NCBI RefSeq assembly: GCF_014131735.1
Contig: NZ_CP039121.1
Span: 2,108,001-2,172,000, forward strand
Length of the DNA: 64,000 nt
Reading direction: 5' to 3'
Source: Lactiplantibacillus plantarum
GTDB lineage: Bacteria > Bacillota > Bacilli > Lactobacillales > Lactobacillaceae
Shown here: positions 56,203 to 64,000 of the stretch, in pieces
Numbering within the stretch: the stretch's first letter is position 1
Layout: each line of letters opens with the position of its first letter
Program-made: the position numbers and the translations under genes
Notes under the pieces: generated by a model
The model's database searches: none
Told to the model about the DNA's origin: nothing
The model's input: only the letters and a program-made list of their open reading frames with translations

Positions 56203-56438
56203 TCGAAATTACTAAGGTGTGCGCATTGCTCTAAACAAAGTGTTGCCGAACAATTAATACTACTTTGGGATGTCCGTTAGCTAATTCCATAACATGCCTT
56301 ATCCTTTGGTAGTTAGCGAATTAGTCAGAACGTCCCACCTGCCTTAAAGCGGGTCAATACTGAAGGGCGATTAACGGCACCACTAGTTTTTCCGGAAGTT
56401 TACTTCCGTTGGTCAGGACTTGTTCCTGGCCTTTTTTT
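56203..56438 (+). ncRNA. ssrS: Probable 6S RNA (Lacto-usp motif)
   Basis: A roughly 235-base transcription unit without open frame, with a promoter (56169-56197) and a terminator, lies between rarA and the universal stress protein gene. It can fold into a long hairpin: TGGGATGT near 56267 pairs with ACGTCCCA near 56328, with GTTAGCTAATT against AATTCGCTAAC-like pairing inside. The Lacto-usp motif, recognised as lactobacillar 6S RNA, is known to lie near usp genes, and Bacillus bsrA lies near the rarA homologue. 6S RNA binds housekeeping RNA polymerase and acts as a promoter mimic. Confidence 0.7.
56411..56438 (+). terminator. Terminator of the 6S RNA candidate
   Basis: GGTCAGGAC and TTCCTGGCC pair around TTG and are followed by TTTTTTT. 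Confidence 0.85.
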
Positions 56439-56442
56439 GTGG

Positions 56443-56775
56443 CGTGAAAGCGACCCAAGTTCACAACGTCATTTTACTAACACCGTCCAAAACTCATGGG
56501 GAGAATGGTTAATTGGGAAGCCGGTTATACATGAATAATCTCGGCTATTGAAATACAGTCCATCACGCTGGTTTGGGTATTTCTGCAACAATCCGACACT
56601 CCTGAACAATTACTCATCCTCATAAAACCAGCATGACGTGTGTCGCAATCATTTGACGCTAAATTGTGTTGTGTGAACTACTAGTACTAATCGCTTATCT
56701 TTAGCTAGCATTGCATTTGTCTTCTCTTCCGGAATCAACTAAAATAAGATTAACATCACCTGTTGGAGGTTCATT
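56443..56775. other. Intergenic region without a gene
   Basis: About 330 bases between the 6S terminator and a small membrane protein gene. The only structure I see is an inverted repeat GCTGGTTT (56567-56574) / AAACCAGC (56625-56632) around a 50-base loop. No open frame with a ribosome binding site is visible. Confidence 0.5.
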
Positions 56776-57060
56776 TTGATTACATTACTGCTTGTCATAT
56801 ACACGCTCATTGCGGGTTGGCTCAGTTATTATCTGCTGACGCACCAGTCCCGACCATTTCTCTTTTTTGACCCGAACAAAGCGCCGACAATCAAACACGT
56901 CGCACGCTATGGTGGCGGCTTAATGTTACTAGTTACCATCGCCTGTTTCGTGACCATCTTTGTTCAAGCGACAATGCTAATTGCCATTGTACTGGCTAGC
57001 GGTTCACTGATTATGATGGCAATTGCACTAATTTTAGTGAGTTTCATGCAAATCTCATAG
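56776..57060 (+). CDS. Small membrane protein, 94 aa
   Basis: I do not recognise the family. The start is a TTG behind a strong GGAGG. The first helix (residues 2-24, LLLVIYTLIAGWLSYYLL) is followed by a hydrophilic loop (THQSRPFLFFDPNKAPTIKHVARYGG) and two closely spaced hydrophobic helices (about 48-68 and 69-91). The profile is that of a small integral protein with three membrane segments and no catalytic motif. It lies 63 bases upstream of the usp gene in the same direction; a promoter-like stretch between them suggests at least partly separate expression. Confidence 0.75.
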   Translation: MITLLLVIYTLIAGWLSYYLLTHQSRPFLFFDPNKAPTIKHVARYGGGLMLLVTIACFVTIFVQATMLIAIVLASGSLIMMAIALILVSFMQIS

Positions 57061-57123
57061 AAAACGCTTTTTATTTTTTGCGAAAACCTTTACAATATAG
57101 TTATAAAGTAATGAGGGGTGAGA

Positions 57124-57609
57124 ATGATGTTACAACAATACCAACACATTTTAGTTCCTGTTGATGGTTCTTATGAAGCGGAATTAGCATTTAAAAAGGC
57201 GGTTGCCGTCGCGAAACGGAACGGACCTAACGCCTCAGTTCACATGGTCCACGTGGTTGATACCCGTGCTTTCCAAAACATTTCTAGTTTTGATACGACC
57301 ATGGTTGAACAAGTGACCGATACTGCTCAAAAAACGTTGGACAAGTACGTTGCAGAAGCTAAGGCGGACGGCTTAGATAACGTGGATTATTCGATTGAAT
57401 ATGGCGCACCTAAGACGATTATTGCGCGCGACGTTCCTAAGGATATGGGCATCGATTTAATTATGATTGGCGCAACTGGTCTCAACGCGGTTGAACGCTT
57501 ATTGATCGGGTCAGTCACCGAATATGTCACTCGGATGGCTGTTTGTGACGTTCTCGTTGTCCGGACTGACTTGGAAAATAAGCCAGCTCCTAAACCAAAG
57601 AAAAAGTAA
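57124..57609 (+). CDS. Universal stress protein UspA family
   Basis: A 161-residue single Usp domain. The start is ATG 57124 (or the next codon, also ATG) after GAGGGGTGAG. The nucleotide-binding pattern is present: ILVPVDGSYEAELAFKKAV at about residues 8-26, and the ATP-type loop GATGLNAVERLLIGSVTEYVTRMAVCDVLVVR near 117-148 (G-2x-G-9x-G-S/T). Members bind ATP and help survival under starvation and acid stress. The C-terminal tail is Pro/Lys-rich. It ends at a terminator shared with the converging serine-hydrolase-like gene. Confidence 0.94.
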   Translation: MMLQQYQHILVPVDGSYEAELAFKKAVAVAKRNGPNASVHMVHVVDTRAFQNISSFDTTMVEQVTDTAQKTLDKYVAEAKADGLDNVDYSIEYGAPKTIIARDVPKDMGIDLIMIGATGLNAVERLLIGSVTEYVTRMAVCDVLVVRTDLENKPAPKPKKK

Positions 57610-57630
57610 TCTTTTGATACACGTACAATA

Positions 57631-57674
57631 AAAATCGGCTCAGTGAAGTTACTTACCTCACTGGCCGATTTTTT
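57631..57674. terminator. Bidirectional terminator
   Basis: AAAATCGGC...AGTGA and TCACT-GGCCGATTTT form an imperfect long hairpin with T runs on both sides, between converging genes. Confidence 0.85.
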
Positions 57675-57697
57675 ACTATTTGCCAAAATCATACCGC

Positions 57698-58828
57698 TTA
57701 CTGCTCTAAAATTGCCCGGTAAAGCGCCTGACCAAGATCATTCATCGCGACCGTTTGCGCGGTACGTTCCCCACTAGCAGTCATCATCGTCATGATAAAA
57801 GTTCCCTGACGATTCTGAACGATGGCCGCATCATTTTGAACACCGTATGCTTGATAGTCCCCAGTTTTGTTATAGATTGTCGCGCGTGTTGGCAGATTTT
57901 TGACCAACTTACTGTGATCCGTGTTCGCCTTCAAAATCGTTAACATCGCGTGATCGGCTTTGTTCGAGATCAAACGCAGGTTCGCCAGTCGTTTCAGCAC
58001 CGTTGCCACATCCCGAACCGAAGTATCGTTATCATGCCCGGCCTTTAGTGCGGCAGTATCCATTAACCGCCGAGCCATTTTTGTATCAGTCAGACCCAAC
58101 TGTGCAATTTCCGTGTTGACCGCCGAGAAGCCGCCAACACGATCCAACATGATATTAGCAGCCGTATTATCACTCTCCGTAATCATGCGTTTCGTGATTT
58201 CAGCATACGTCAACTGGCTTCCAGCTGGTAACGTGTGCAACGTCCCGGTTCCACCAACTTTATCGGCAGCACGCAGGGTATAACGATCCTGCATGCGCCA
58301 ATTATTTTGATGGACCTGATCAAAGGCAGTGACCATAATAAATAACGTGATCAAACTGCCAGCACGTTGCGCTCGATTATTCAAAACCACGGTCTGGCTA
58401 CCCGTTAATGGCATCACCGCTACCGAAGTTTGACCAGCCAACCCATTCGTTGCTTGCGCAACCAGATCAGTAACTGTCGTAGTCGGAAATGTCTGTGTTG
58501 CCTTCATCAGTGCGTCAGAATCGCTGGCAGCCGGCTTATGCACCTGGCTTTTACCTGCCGACTCGGCAGTTGCCGATGTCGTAGACGACCACAATAGTTG
58601 TCCCACGATATAGCCGCCACCCAGCAATAGTAACCCCGCAATTAATACCCCAAGGAGTGTTTGTGGCCTAAAGCGACTCGAAAAAGTTGTCCGCCGTGAT
58701 TGTTGACGCCGCCGCTGGACTCGGCTTTGCTGATTGACATCACCATTCACTGGCGTTAGACGATGACCACATTTTAGGCAAGTCACGGCATGCGGTGAAT
58801 TTTGGTAACCACAGTTTTGACAACTCAT
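57698..58828 (-). CDS. Zinc-ribbon membrane protein with class A beta-lactamase-like domain lacking the catalytic Lys
   Basis: A 376-residue protein. It has an N-terminal zinc ribbon (CQNCGYQN...CLKCGHRL, Cys 3, 6, 17, 20), a basic linker, a membrane helix at about 59-80 and an outer serine-hydrolase domain. The SDN motif (SDNTA, 219-221) and KTG (NKTGDY, 321-323) are intact. The SxxK motif, however, reads SLIT at 158-161: Lys is replaced by Thr through ACG at 58346-58348, one base from AAG. The usual beta-lactamase acylation would fail, so it may bind rather than cleave a wall substrate. The ATG at 58826-58828 follows GGGGGG. Confidence 0.88.
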   Translation of the reverse strand: MSCQNCGYQNSPHAVTCLKCGHRLTPVNGDVNQQSRVQRRRQQSRRTTFSSRFRPQTLLGVLIAGLLLLGGGYIVGQLLWSSTTSATAESAGKSQVHKPAASDSDALMKATQTFPTTTVTDLVAQATNGLAGQTSVAVMPLTGSQTVVLNNRAQRAGSLITLFIMVTAFDQVHQNNWRMQDRYTLRAADKVGGTGTLHTLPAGSQLTYAEITKRMITESDNTAANIMLDRVGGFSAVNTEIAQLGLTDTKMARRLMDTAALKAGHDNDTSVRDVATVLKRLANLRLISNKADHAMLTILKANTDHSKLVKNLPTRATIYNKTGDYQAYGVQNDAAIVQNRQGTFIMTMMTASGERTAQTVAMNDLGQALYRAILEQ

Positions 58829-58853
58829 CTTCACATTCCCCCCGGTATTAAAA

Positions 58854-58937
58854 ATAGGACAGTCAGCGGTGTGCCGTGCCTAATGGGAACCGCAATATCT
58901 CCCATTAAGCGCGGCCGTTCACCGCTAACTGTCCTAT
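58854..58937 (-). terminator. Long hairpin terminator after the PlcR-like gene
   Basis: ATAGGACAGT-AGCGGTG and CACCGCT-ACTGTCCTAT pair over nearly 18 bases, with an inner TAATGGGA/TCCCATTA hairpin; TTTTTAAT follows on the minus strand. Confidence 0.8.
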
Positions 58938-58945
58938 CACGTTAT

Positions 58946-59842
58946 CTAAGCGTCGTTAGCCACTTGCAAGGGTGCAATATGGTACTCGGCCATTTCTTTC
59001 GTGATTTTTTCGGTCAAACTACTGTTATGTGTCACCAGACTTAACGCATACGCCACGTAATAGTGATCATGCGCTGACTGGACATTATTTAAAACAACTT
59101 CATTGGCCGCCTTTTGTGCATACAAACGGTCTAATAAATAAAGTGACTGACTCTCCTGAGCCTTCTTGAGTGCCAAGTCGATCAACTCCAAAGCTTCCTC
59201 TGGAAAATTGATCTTAGCATACAATTGTGCGGCTGAGGCGTAAATCAAAATTTCATTTTGTAAGTAATCGTCGTCACCCATCGGCATTGCTTGCGCATCC
59301 ATTGTGTGTAAGGTAGCAACTGCCTGTTTGACAAAAATTTCAGCCTTGTCATAGGCCTGCTTACGTTCATAAGCTAAGCCGGTTCCAAGTGTGGCCAGGA
59401 TGGCAAACATATCGTGACTAGACTTGACGAACTGATTAAGCAACATCCCAAAGTTAAAGATGGCTTCGTCAGCATTGTCATTGAGCACTAATTGAAGATA
59501 GCCCTCATAGTAATAATACTGTTTCTTATCCGTATTACTACGTAACTGCTTCGGACGGATATGCTGGAACACATCCTGAGCCTCTTCCAGTTGTGTATGT
59601 CGAATCAAAGTATCAATTTTTTTGAAGGTCCGATATAACTGGTCGTCATTTTCAATAATGACTTCCGATAAACGAATTCCTAATCGATTACAAATTTTCA
59701 TCATAATCTTCATACTTGGAATTTTACTTTTTTTCTCGATTAGACTAATCGTTGCCTGAGTACAAATCCCATCAGCCAGTTCCTTCTGCGACATGCCCTT
59801 CCGCTTTCTGAACTGCCGCACTTTTTCTCCTAATATTCTCAT
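58946..59842 (-). CDS. PlcR/Rgg-like regulator (RRNPP family: HTH plus TPR)
   Basis: A 298-residue protein. The Xre-type helix-turn-helix GEKVRQFRKRKGMSQKELADGICTQATISLIE lies at residues 5-36, followed by about 230 residues of helical repeats of TPR type (for example EEAQDVFQHIRP near 85, YDKAEIFVKQAVATLH near 168 and EEALELIDLALKKAQ near 217). This is the design of RRNPP regulators, many of which sense imported peptides. No convincing cognate peptide gene is visible beside it, so it may be an orphan or have a different ligand. ATG follows GAGGGG. Targets are unknown. Confidence 0.9.
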   Translation of the reverse strand: MRILGEKVRQFRKRKGMSQKELADGICTQATISLIEKKSKIPSMKIMMKICNRLGIRLSEVIIENDDQLYRTFKKIDTLIRHTQLEEAQDVFQHIRPKQLRSNTDKKQYYYYEGYLQLVLNDNADEAIFNFGMLLNQFVKSSHDMFAILATLGTGLAYERKQAYDKAEIFVKQAVATLHTMDAQAMPMGDDDYLQNEILIYASAAQLYAKINFPEEALELIDLALKKAQESQSLYLLDRLYAQKAANEVVLNNVQSAHDHYYVAYALSLVTHNSSLTEKITKEMAEYHIAPLQVANDA

Positions 59843-60291
59843 GCTTAACCCCTCTTCATTGATTGCCTTAAACCAAACTCATTTTGTAACTCCCCTTGCT
59901 GCCCCCACTAAATGAACAAGGGTATCGTGACACCTAATCAATCCTCGTTAATCCGTTCGAATAATTGAGCACTAACCAATTGGACAATACCAATTACGCA
60001 TATAATTATATTCACATAACGGAATTTTAGCAAGAAATACGCGTAATTCTTATTTAATATTAAGTTTATACCATGATATCGGCCGAAGGTCATTTATTAA
60101 TTATCCAGGCTTACAGTTCGTTAACCACCCTAATCAAGGACTTGTTCATTAAAAGTGAGAACTACTGAAAGCGATTTAAAGGGGAGCAAATTAACCTTAT
60201 TAACAGCAAACATCAATTGTCATGACACCCTCAATTAATCGGTTGACGTGGCTTAATAATTAAGATTAGTTCTCATACTTCTTTCAGTAGT
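59843..60291. other. Intergenic region with a long inverted repeat
   Basis: About 450 AT-rich bases between the PlcR-like gene and the phosphodiesterase gene. ACTACTGAAAG near 60160 recurs inverted as CTTTCAGTAGT just at the end of the downstream gene (about 60282-60292), and AGTGAGAACTA recurs as TAGTTCTCAT in between. A 31-codon frame starting at an ATG near 60074 has no ribosome binding site and is not called. Confidence 0.5.
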
Positions 60292-61851
60292 TTATAACCA
60301 ACTAACTAACCAATTTATCAATTGATAAAAATAATAATGCTTAGATTGACCCTGTAATCTTCGTAGTTGGCCCGGTCGATTTGTGATCAGCCCGTCAGCC
60401 CCCATGGCCGTCAGTCGCTGCATTGCAAGCGGCCGATCAACAGTCCAGAAGTAGACGATCCGATGTTGGCGGTGGGCCGCACTGATCTGCTCACGGGTCG
60501 CGGTCAGTGCTTGTAAAGAATAAAATCCCGCGACGGAATTAGAAAAATCCGTCAGATAAAACGGCGTTATGAAGCCAACCGGTAGTTGCGCCGCCCGTTG
60601 ATGTAATCGTTCAATCACACGATAGTCCAAAGAGTGTACCGCCCCTTTTTGTTGTATCAGTCGTTGTGCATAGTTGTCGGCAAAAATCCCCATTAGTTGA
60701 TCAGCCGTCCCAACTGACTTGATTTCGACTAATAAAGGTTGCTGTAATTTGTGTGCCACCGCAAAGTACTGCTTAAACGTACTCAAGTAGCCTTTTTGAC
60801 CATGCTCCCGTAGTGGTAATCCACTCAACTTATCAACGGGGTACTCATGAACGGGACCGGGTTGACCCGCTAAAGCTTTCAGCGTTGGATCATGCATGAC
60901 GACCCAGTGGCGATCCGCTGTCGGCTGGATATCCATTTCGACCATATCAGGCTGAACTTGCTTTACAGTCCTTTTAAGCGCCGCTGTGGTATTTTGGACA
61001 CCGTCACGACCATTAACACCCCGATGTGCAATAATTGCTAGCGGCGCCGTTGGTGGCGTTCCTAGCCACCAGCCTGCGTAACCACCCAAGACTAGCAAAC
61101 CGGTCAACGTAAGTAGCCCAGTTTGCCAGTTAGAGTGACCGGCGATTGCTGTTTCTGGCCAAAGGCACGACCACCATCCCATAAACATTAACCAAGCCAG
61201 CAGTTGCAACCCAGTCATCATGAAAACTGCAATAAATTGACTGACCAGCTGGCTAACAGCGCCACTAGCCCACACTATGCCACCACTAATGATTGCCATA
61301 ACGAGCCAGCTAATCAGGAACAGCCACACATTTCGACTTTTTTTAAAGACTGTCCACCAGGAAATCCGCCAACCCGTTCGCCAATAATTACGCCAGCTGG
61401 TCGGAGCGGTCAATTGGCGTTGGAGTGCTGGTAACCACTTCCAGCTAATCAGCCAGCCCAACAGCCAAAGTGGTCCCGCCACAGGAAGCCAGTCATAACG
61501 CGTATTAAAGATTATATTTTGAACAGTCGCTGGCAATTGTATGCTCGCTTGTAAAGTTGCTAAATAGCCTAACCAACCGAGTGGTAACCACCACACCGCC
61601 GTAAACATTAACAGCACCCAGCGATACAAAAATTGACCGGCCTGCCACGACTCATGATTACTACGAGCGACCATGGCTGGTAACCAGGCACTCAAAAGCA
61701 ACAAGCCTAGCAAGCTGACTACCCCACCGACCAGAATCCCGAGCACCTTAGCGAGTACCGCCAGCAATATGCCGGCCAACCACCAGCAGGCTAGCGGTCC
61801 AGCCAGTTGGCGCGCTCCCTGCATCACTAAGTGCCATCCGCGACTTAACAA
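60292..61851 (-). CDS. Membrane-anchored glycerophosphodiester phosphodiesterase
   Basis: A 519-residue protein in two parts. About 280 N-terminal residues hold seven or eight membrane helices (glycerophosphoryl diester phosphodiesterase membrane domain type, many Trp). The C-terminal GDPD domain has IIAHRGVNGRDGVQNTTAALKR at about residues 278-299, MVEMDIQPTADRHWVVMHDPTLKAL near 308 and LLVEIKS near 364. The His and Glu/Asp metal ligands are in place. Such proteins cleave glycerophosphodiesters, probably lipid or teichoic-acid breakdown products, at the membrane. The TTG start follows GGAGGGG by seven bases. Confidence 0.92.
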   Translation of the reverse strand: MLSRGWHLVMQGARQLAGPLACWWLAGILLAVLAKVLGILVGGVVSLLGLLLLSAWLPAMVARSNHESWQAGQFLYRWVLLMFTAVWWLPLGWLGYLATLQASIQLPATVQNIIFNTRYDWLPVAGPLWLLGWLISWKWLPALQRQLTAPTSWRNYWRTGWRISWWTVFKKSRNVWLFLISWLVMAIISGGIVWASGAVSQLVSQFIAVFMMTGLQLLAWLMFMGWWSCLWPETAIAGHSNWQTGLLTLTGLLVLGGYAGWWLGTPPTAPLAIIAHRGVNGRDGVQNTTAALKRTVKQVQPDMVEMDIQPTADRHWVVMHDPTLKALAGQPGPVHEYPVDKLSGLPLREHGQKGYLSTFKQYFAVAHKLQQPLLVEIKSVGTADQLMGIFADNYAQRLIQQKGAVHSLDYRVIERLHQRAAQLPVGFITPFYLTDFSNSVAGFYSLQALTATREQISAAHRQHRIVYFWTVDRPLAMQRLTAMGADGLITNRPGQLRRLQGQSKHYYFYQLINWLVSWL

Positions 61852-61926
61852 CCTGACCCCTCCTCACAAAAAAAGGCGGCCGTGATGAATCGCTTCATCC
61901 CAACCACCACAAAACTCATTACTATC

Positions 61927-63039
61927 TTATTCCGCGTCTAACGCAACGAAATCATAGTGAATATCAGATTGACGTTTGAATTCATCAAAACCAAGTTGGA
62001 TCAATTGATCGATCAACGCCGTATAACTAATGCCCGAAACTTCCCATAGCTTTGGATATAAACTAATGTTAGTAAAACCAGGTAACGTATTGATTTCACC
62101 CAAGTATGGTTCACCATCTTCAGACACTAAGAAATCGACGCGTGCCATTCCTTTTAGACCAAGCGCTTTAAACGCGTCTAGCGACATCTGTTGAATCCGT
62201 TTCGTCAAATCAGCTGGTAATTCGACTGGTAATTCGAACGTCACACCACTTGCATCCACGAACTTATTATTATAGTCGTAGAACGTGTCCGTCTTCGGCA
62301 CATCAATGGCACCAAGCTTAGATGCCTTAGGATTTTCATTGCCTAAGATCGAGCATTCCACTTCACGCGGATTGTCAATCGATTCTTCAACTAAAATCTT
62401 GTAGTCATATTTGAACGCATCGGCCAAACCATCCAAGTATTCTTGTTCATTCTCAGCTTTATGAATCCCAATCGACGATCCTTGATTGGCTGGCTTAATG
62501 AATAAATGATCACCCACGTGGGCTTGTAAATAAGCGTACGTCATTTGGTCCCGGTTTTCCGGTGTAACCACCACGTACTTGGTGTTTTGAATATGATGAT
62601 GCGTTAAAATCTGCTTCGTAATATCCTTATCAAAACTAGCTGCCGACGCTAAGACACCACTACCAACATACGGCTTTTTCAATAACTTGAACAGCCCTTG
62701 TAAAGTACCATCTTCCCCTAAGTTACCATGAACCACTGGATAGAAGATATCAATATCTTTGGCCAGTGTCAGGTTCTTGATGGGAGCTAATGGATCACTC
62801 ATGTCCAACTTTGGCATTTCTTCGGCGACGACTTGATCTTCTGGTTCACCATCAAATACGCGCCGAGTTGCAGCATCACTCAAGACAATCCCGTTCTTCG
62901 TGATTAAAAACAAGTCAATCTCGTACTTATTCTTGTCCATGGCATCATAAATGTTGTGCGCTGAACGCTTCGAAACATCATGTTCTGAAGAGTTACCACC
63001 AAACAACATACCAACATGGATCTTTTTTTGTGTCTCCAT
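61927..63039 (-). CDS. ddl: D-alanine--D-alanine/D-lactate ligase
   Basis: Ddl makes the terminal dipeptide (or depsipeptide) of the peptidoglycan precursor. The 370-residue ATP-grasp enzyme has MLFGGNSSEHDVSKRSAHNI near residues 11-30, HGNLGEDGTLQG near 110, FIKPANQGSSIG near 180 and GEINTLPGFTNISLYPKLW near 317. The loop reads DYNNKFVDASG: Phe where D-Ala-D-Ala enzymes have Tyr, the mark of D-Ala-D-Lac ligases and of intrinsic vancomycin insensitivity in lactobacilli. The ATG of METQKKIHVG is preferred over the one four codons earlier, which abuts AGG. Confidence 0.96.
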   Translation of the reverse strand: METQKKIHVGMLFGGNSSEHDVSKRSAHNIYDAMDKNKYEIDLFLITKNGIVLSDAATRRVFDGEPEDQVVAEEMPKLDMSDPLAPIKNLTLAKDIDIFYPVVHGNLGEDGTLQGLFKLLKKPYVGSGVLASAASFDKDITKQILTHHHIQNTKYVVVTPENRDQMTYAYLQAHVGDHLFIKPANQGSSIGIHKAENEQEYLDGLADAFKYDYKILVEESIDNPREVECSILGNENPKASKLGAIDVPKTDTFYDYNNKFVDASGVTFELPVELPADLTKRIQQMSLDAFKALGLKGMARVDFLVSEDGEPYLGEINTLPGFTNISLYPKLWEVSGISYTALIDQLIQLGFDEFKRQSDIHYDFVALDAE

Positions 63040-63140
63040 AATTTTGTTCATCCTATCAAGGTTTATTTCATACTACGGCTTAGTTAATTCTACAATATCT
63101 GAGCACAATTGAAAACATTTTTACAATAAAACGTTGTTTT

Positions 63141-64000
63141 TTACGCGTCAAATGGCGCAGTCAAGACAATCTTACCCAACATTTGCCCCGTCTCTACGAT
63201 TGTGTGCGCAGTTCGCAAATTTGCTGCATTAATTCCAGCTAAAGTCCGCTTGGTCGTCGGTACAATCACCCCGGCATCGGCCAGTTGCGCTACCTGTGCC
63301 AGAATACTCCCCTGCGTCGCCATCGATGGCAACTGATAGTTAGCCTTCGTAAACATAAACTCCCAAGCAAAATTCAAACTTTTCGGCTTTAGTAACGCCA
63401 TTGGCAAGGGGTGCTGATTTGTCACTACGGCGACGATTGTGCCAAGTGGCCGGACTAGCGGTGTCACTAATGGCAAGTATTGATCCGTAGAGTGTAATAG
63501 TATCGCATGATCGACAGCCTGCAAACCGGCCGCAGCTAATTGCGATCCCAGATCCTGATGGTAATCTAAGACGATATCAGCACCTAACCGCTTAACCCAT
63601 TCAGTGGTTTCTGGCTTACCAGTCGTCGTAATAACTTGAAGACCCGCCCACTTTGCCAACTGGATGGCCATCGAGCCAACCCCACCAGCACCATTGATGA
63701 TAAGGACGCTCTGACCAAGATTCGCGTCAGCCGCTGCAGTGAATGGTAATTTTTCAAACAATGCTTCCCAAGCTGTCAGTGTCGTTAGCGGCAGACCAGC
63801 TGACTGCGCCGGCGACCACGTTTTCGGGGCACACGCAACTAACCGTTCATCAACCAATTGATACTGAGCATCACTCCCCGGCCGATCGACGGCGCCAGCA
63901 TAATAAACGACATCATCTGTCATAATCGTTGTCACTGCTTCACCGACCGCCAACACTTTAGCAACGGCATCAAAACCTAGTATTCGCGGCGTTGTCACTG
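63141..64000 (-). CDS. Zinc-type alcohol dehydrogenase / NADPH:quinone oxidoreductase-like, N-terminus outside window
   Basis: A medium-chain dehydrogenase/reductase of the quinone-oxidoreductase kind. The visible part starts inside the N-terminal catalytic domain (RILGFDAVAKVLAVG, compare the GxDxxGxV pattern), followed by AGLPLTTLTAWEALFEKL and the nucleotide-binding fold with INGAGGVGSMAIQLAKWAGLQVITT. No Cys/His zinc ligands are seen, which fits the zinc-free branch. The frame runs off the right edge, so roughly the first 50 residues are missing. The substrate cannot be deduced. It lies 100 bases upstream of ddl in the same direction. Confidence 0.88.
   Translation of the reverse strand, partial: VTTPRILGFDAVAKVLAVGEAVTTIMTDDVVYYAGAVDRPGSDAQYQLVDERLVACAPKTWSPAQSAGLPLTTLTAWEALFEKLPFTAAADANLGQSVLIINGAGGVGSMAIQLAKWAGLQVITTTGKPETTEWVKRLGADIVLDYHQDLGSQLAAAGLQAVDHAILLHSTDQYLPLVTPLVRPLGTIVAVVTNQHPLPMALLKPKSLNFAWEFMFTKANYQLPSMATQGSILAQVAQLADAGVIVPTTKRTLAGINAANLRTAHTIVETGQMLGKIVLTAPFDA

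Noticed and set aside
60074..60170. A 31-codon plus-strand frame as possible pheromone peptide of the PlcR-like regulator
   Set aside because: It has no ribosome binding site, no signal-peptide-like N-terminus, and overlaps one arm of the inverted repeat.
1..64000. CRISPR array, tRNA or rRNA genes, prophage genes, complete insertion sequence
   Set aside because: No spaced short repeats, no tRNA-like cloverleaf ending in CCA, no rRNA segments, no phage genes and no transposase frame were found; the only repeats are the A/B family and terminators.

Overview
The window looks like a chromosomal segment of Lactiplantibacillus (Lactobacillus) plantarum or a very close relative. I base this on recognisable proteins: the lactobacillar MutS/MutL, RecA, MinCD/MreBCD and GshAB versions, a Ddl ligase with the active-site Phe typical of vancomycin-insensitive lactobacilli, and T-box leaders. 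Gene order agrees with what I remember for this species. No database search was possible. Most genes lie on the minus strand. The replication-repair, cell-shape and housekeeping genes are dense and well conserved, with short spacers and strong hairpin terminators.

Layout by region. 1-1.8 kb: start of queA, then ruvB and ruvA with a LexA-type box. 1.8-6.2 kb: an unknown plus-strand gene, a large YfhO-type membrane protein and a small unknown gene. 6.37-7.12 kb: repeat element A. 7.2-17.3 kb: mutL, mutS, ymdB, rny, recA (LexA box) and cinA. 17.6-21.8 kb: pgsA, a RodZ-like gene and two M16 peptidase-family genes. 22-23.3 kb: an aspartokinase. 23.39-24.25 kb: repeat element B, an inverted relative of A. 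24.4-27 kb: an amino-acid ABC transporter behind a T-box leader with two successive antiterminator/terminator platforms. 27-31.9 kb: minD, minC, mreD, mreC, mreB and radC. 32-37 kb: folC, valS (valine T-box) and tpx. 37.1-38.5 kb: a fragment of the repeat element beside a glutamate-cysteine ligase pseudogene. 38.7-43.1 kb: thiI, iscS-like and ezrA. 43.3-46.8 kb: a GAF-type methionine sulfoxide reductase, rpsD with a structured leader, yktB-like, yueI-like and an sdpRI-like pair. 47-52.3 kb: a visibly AT-richer carbohydrate cluster (LacI regulator, mannose-family PTS IIB-IIC-IID-IIA, GH13 alpha-1,6-glucosidase). 52.5-57.7 kb: gshAB, rarA, a likely 6S RNA, a small membrane protein and a universal stress protein. 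57.7-64 kb: a zinc-ribbon/serine-hydrolase protein that lacks the catalytic lysine, a PlcR-like regulator, a membrane glycerophosphodiesterase, ddl and a truncated quinone-oxidoreductase-like gene.

The most unusual content is the repeat family at 6.4-7.1 kb and 23.4-24.3 kb, with a relic at 37.2 kb. Each complete copy has terminal inverted repeats. It is built from two convergent halves, and each half has a roughly 160-170 bp cloverleaf-like palindrome followed by a short reading frame starting Met-Ala-Asp. Between the two copies, at least three helices of one palindrome differ by compensatory base changes, so the fold itself seems to be conserved. Other points of interest are the doubled T-box platform, the in-frame stop in the second glutamate-cysteine ligase, the SxxK to SLIT change in the serine-hydrolase protein, and the probably acquired PTS/GH13 cluster with a palindromic operator set at its first ribosome binding site.
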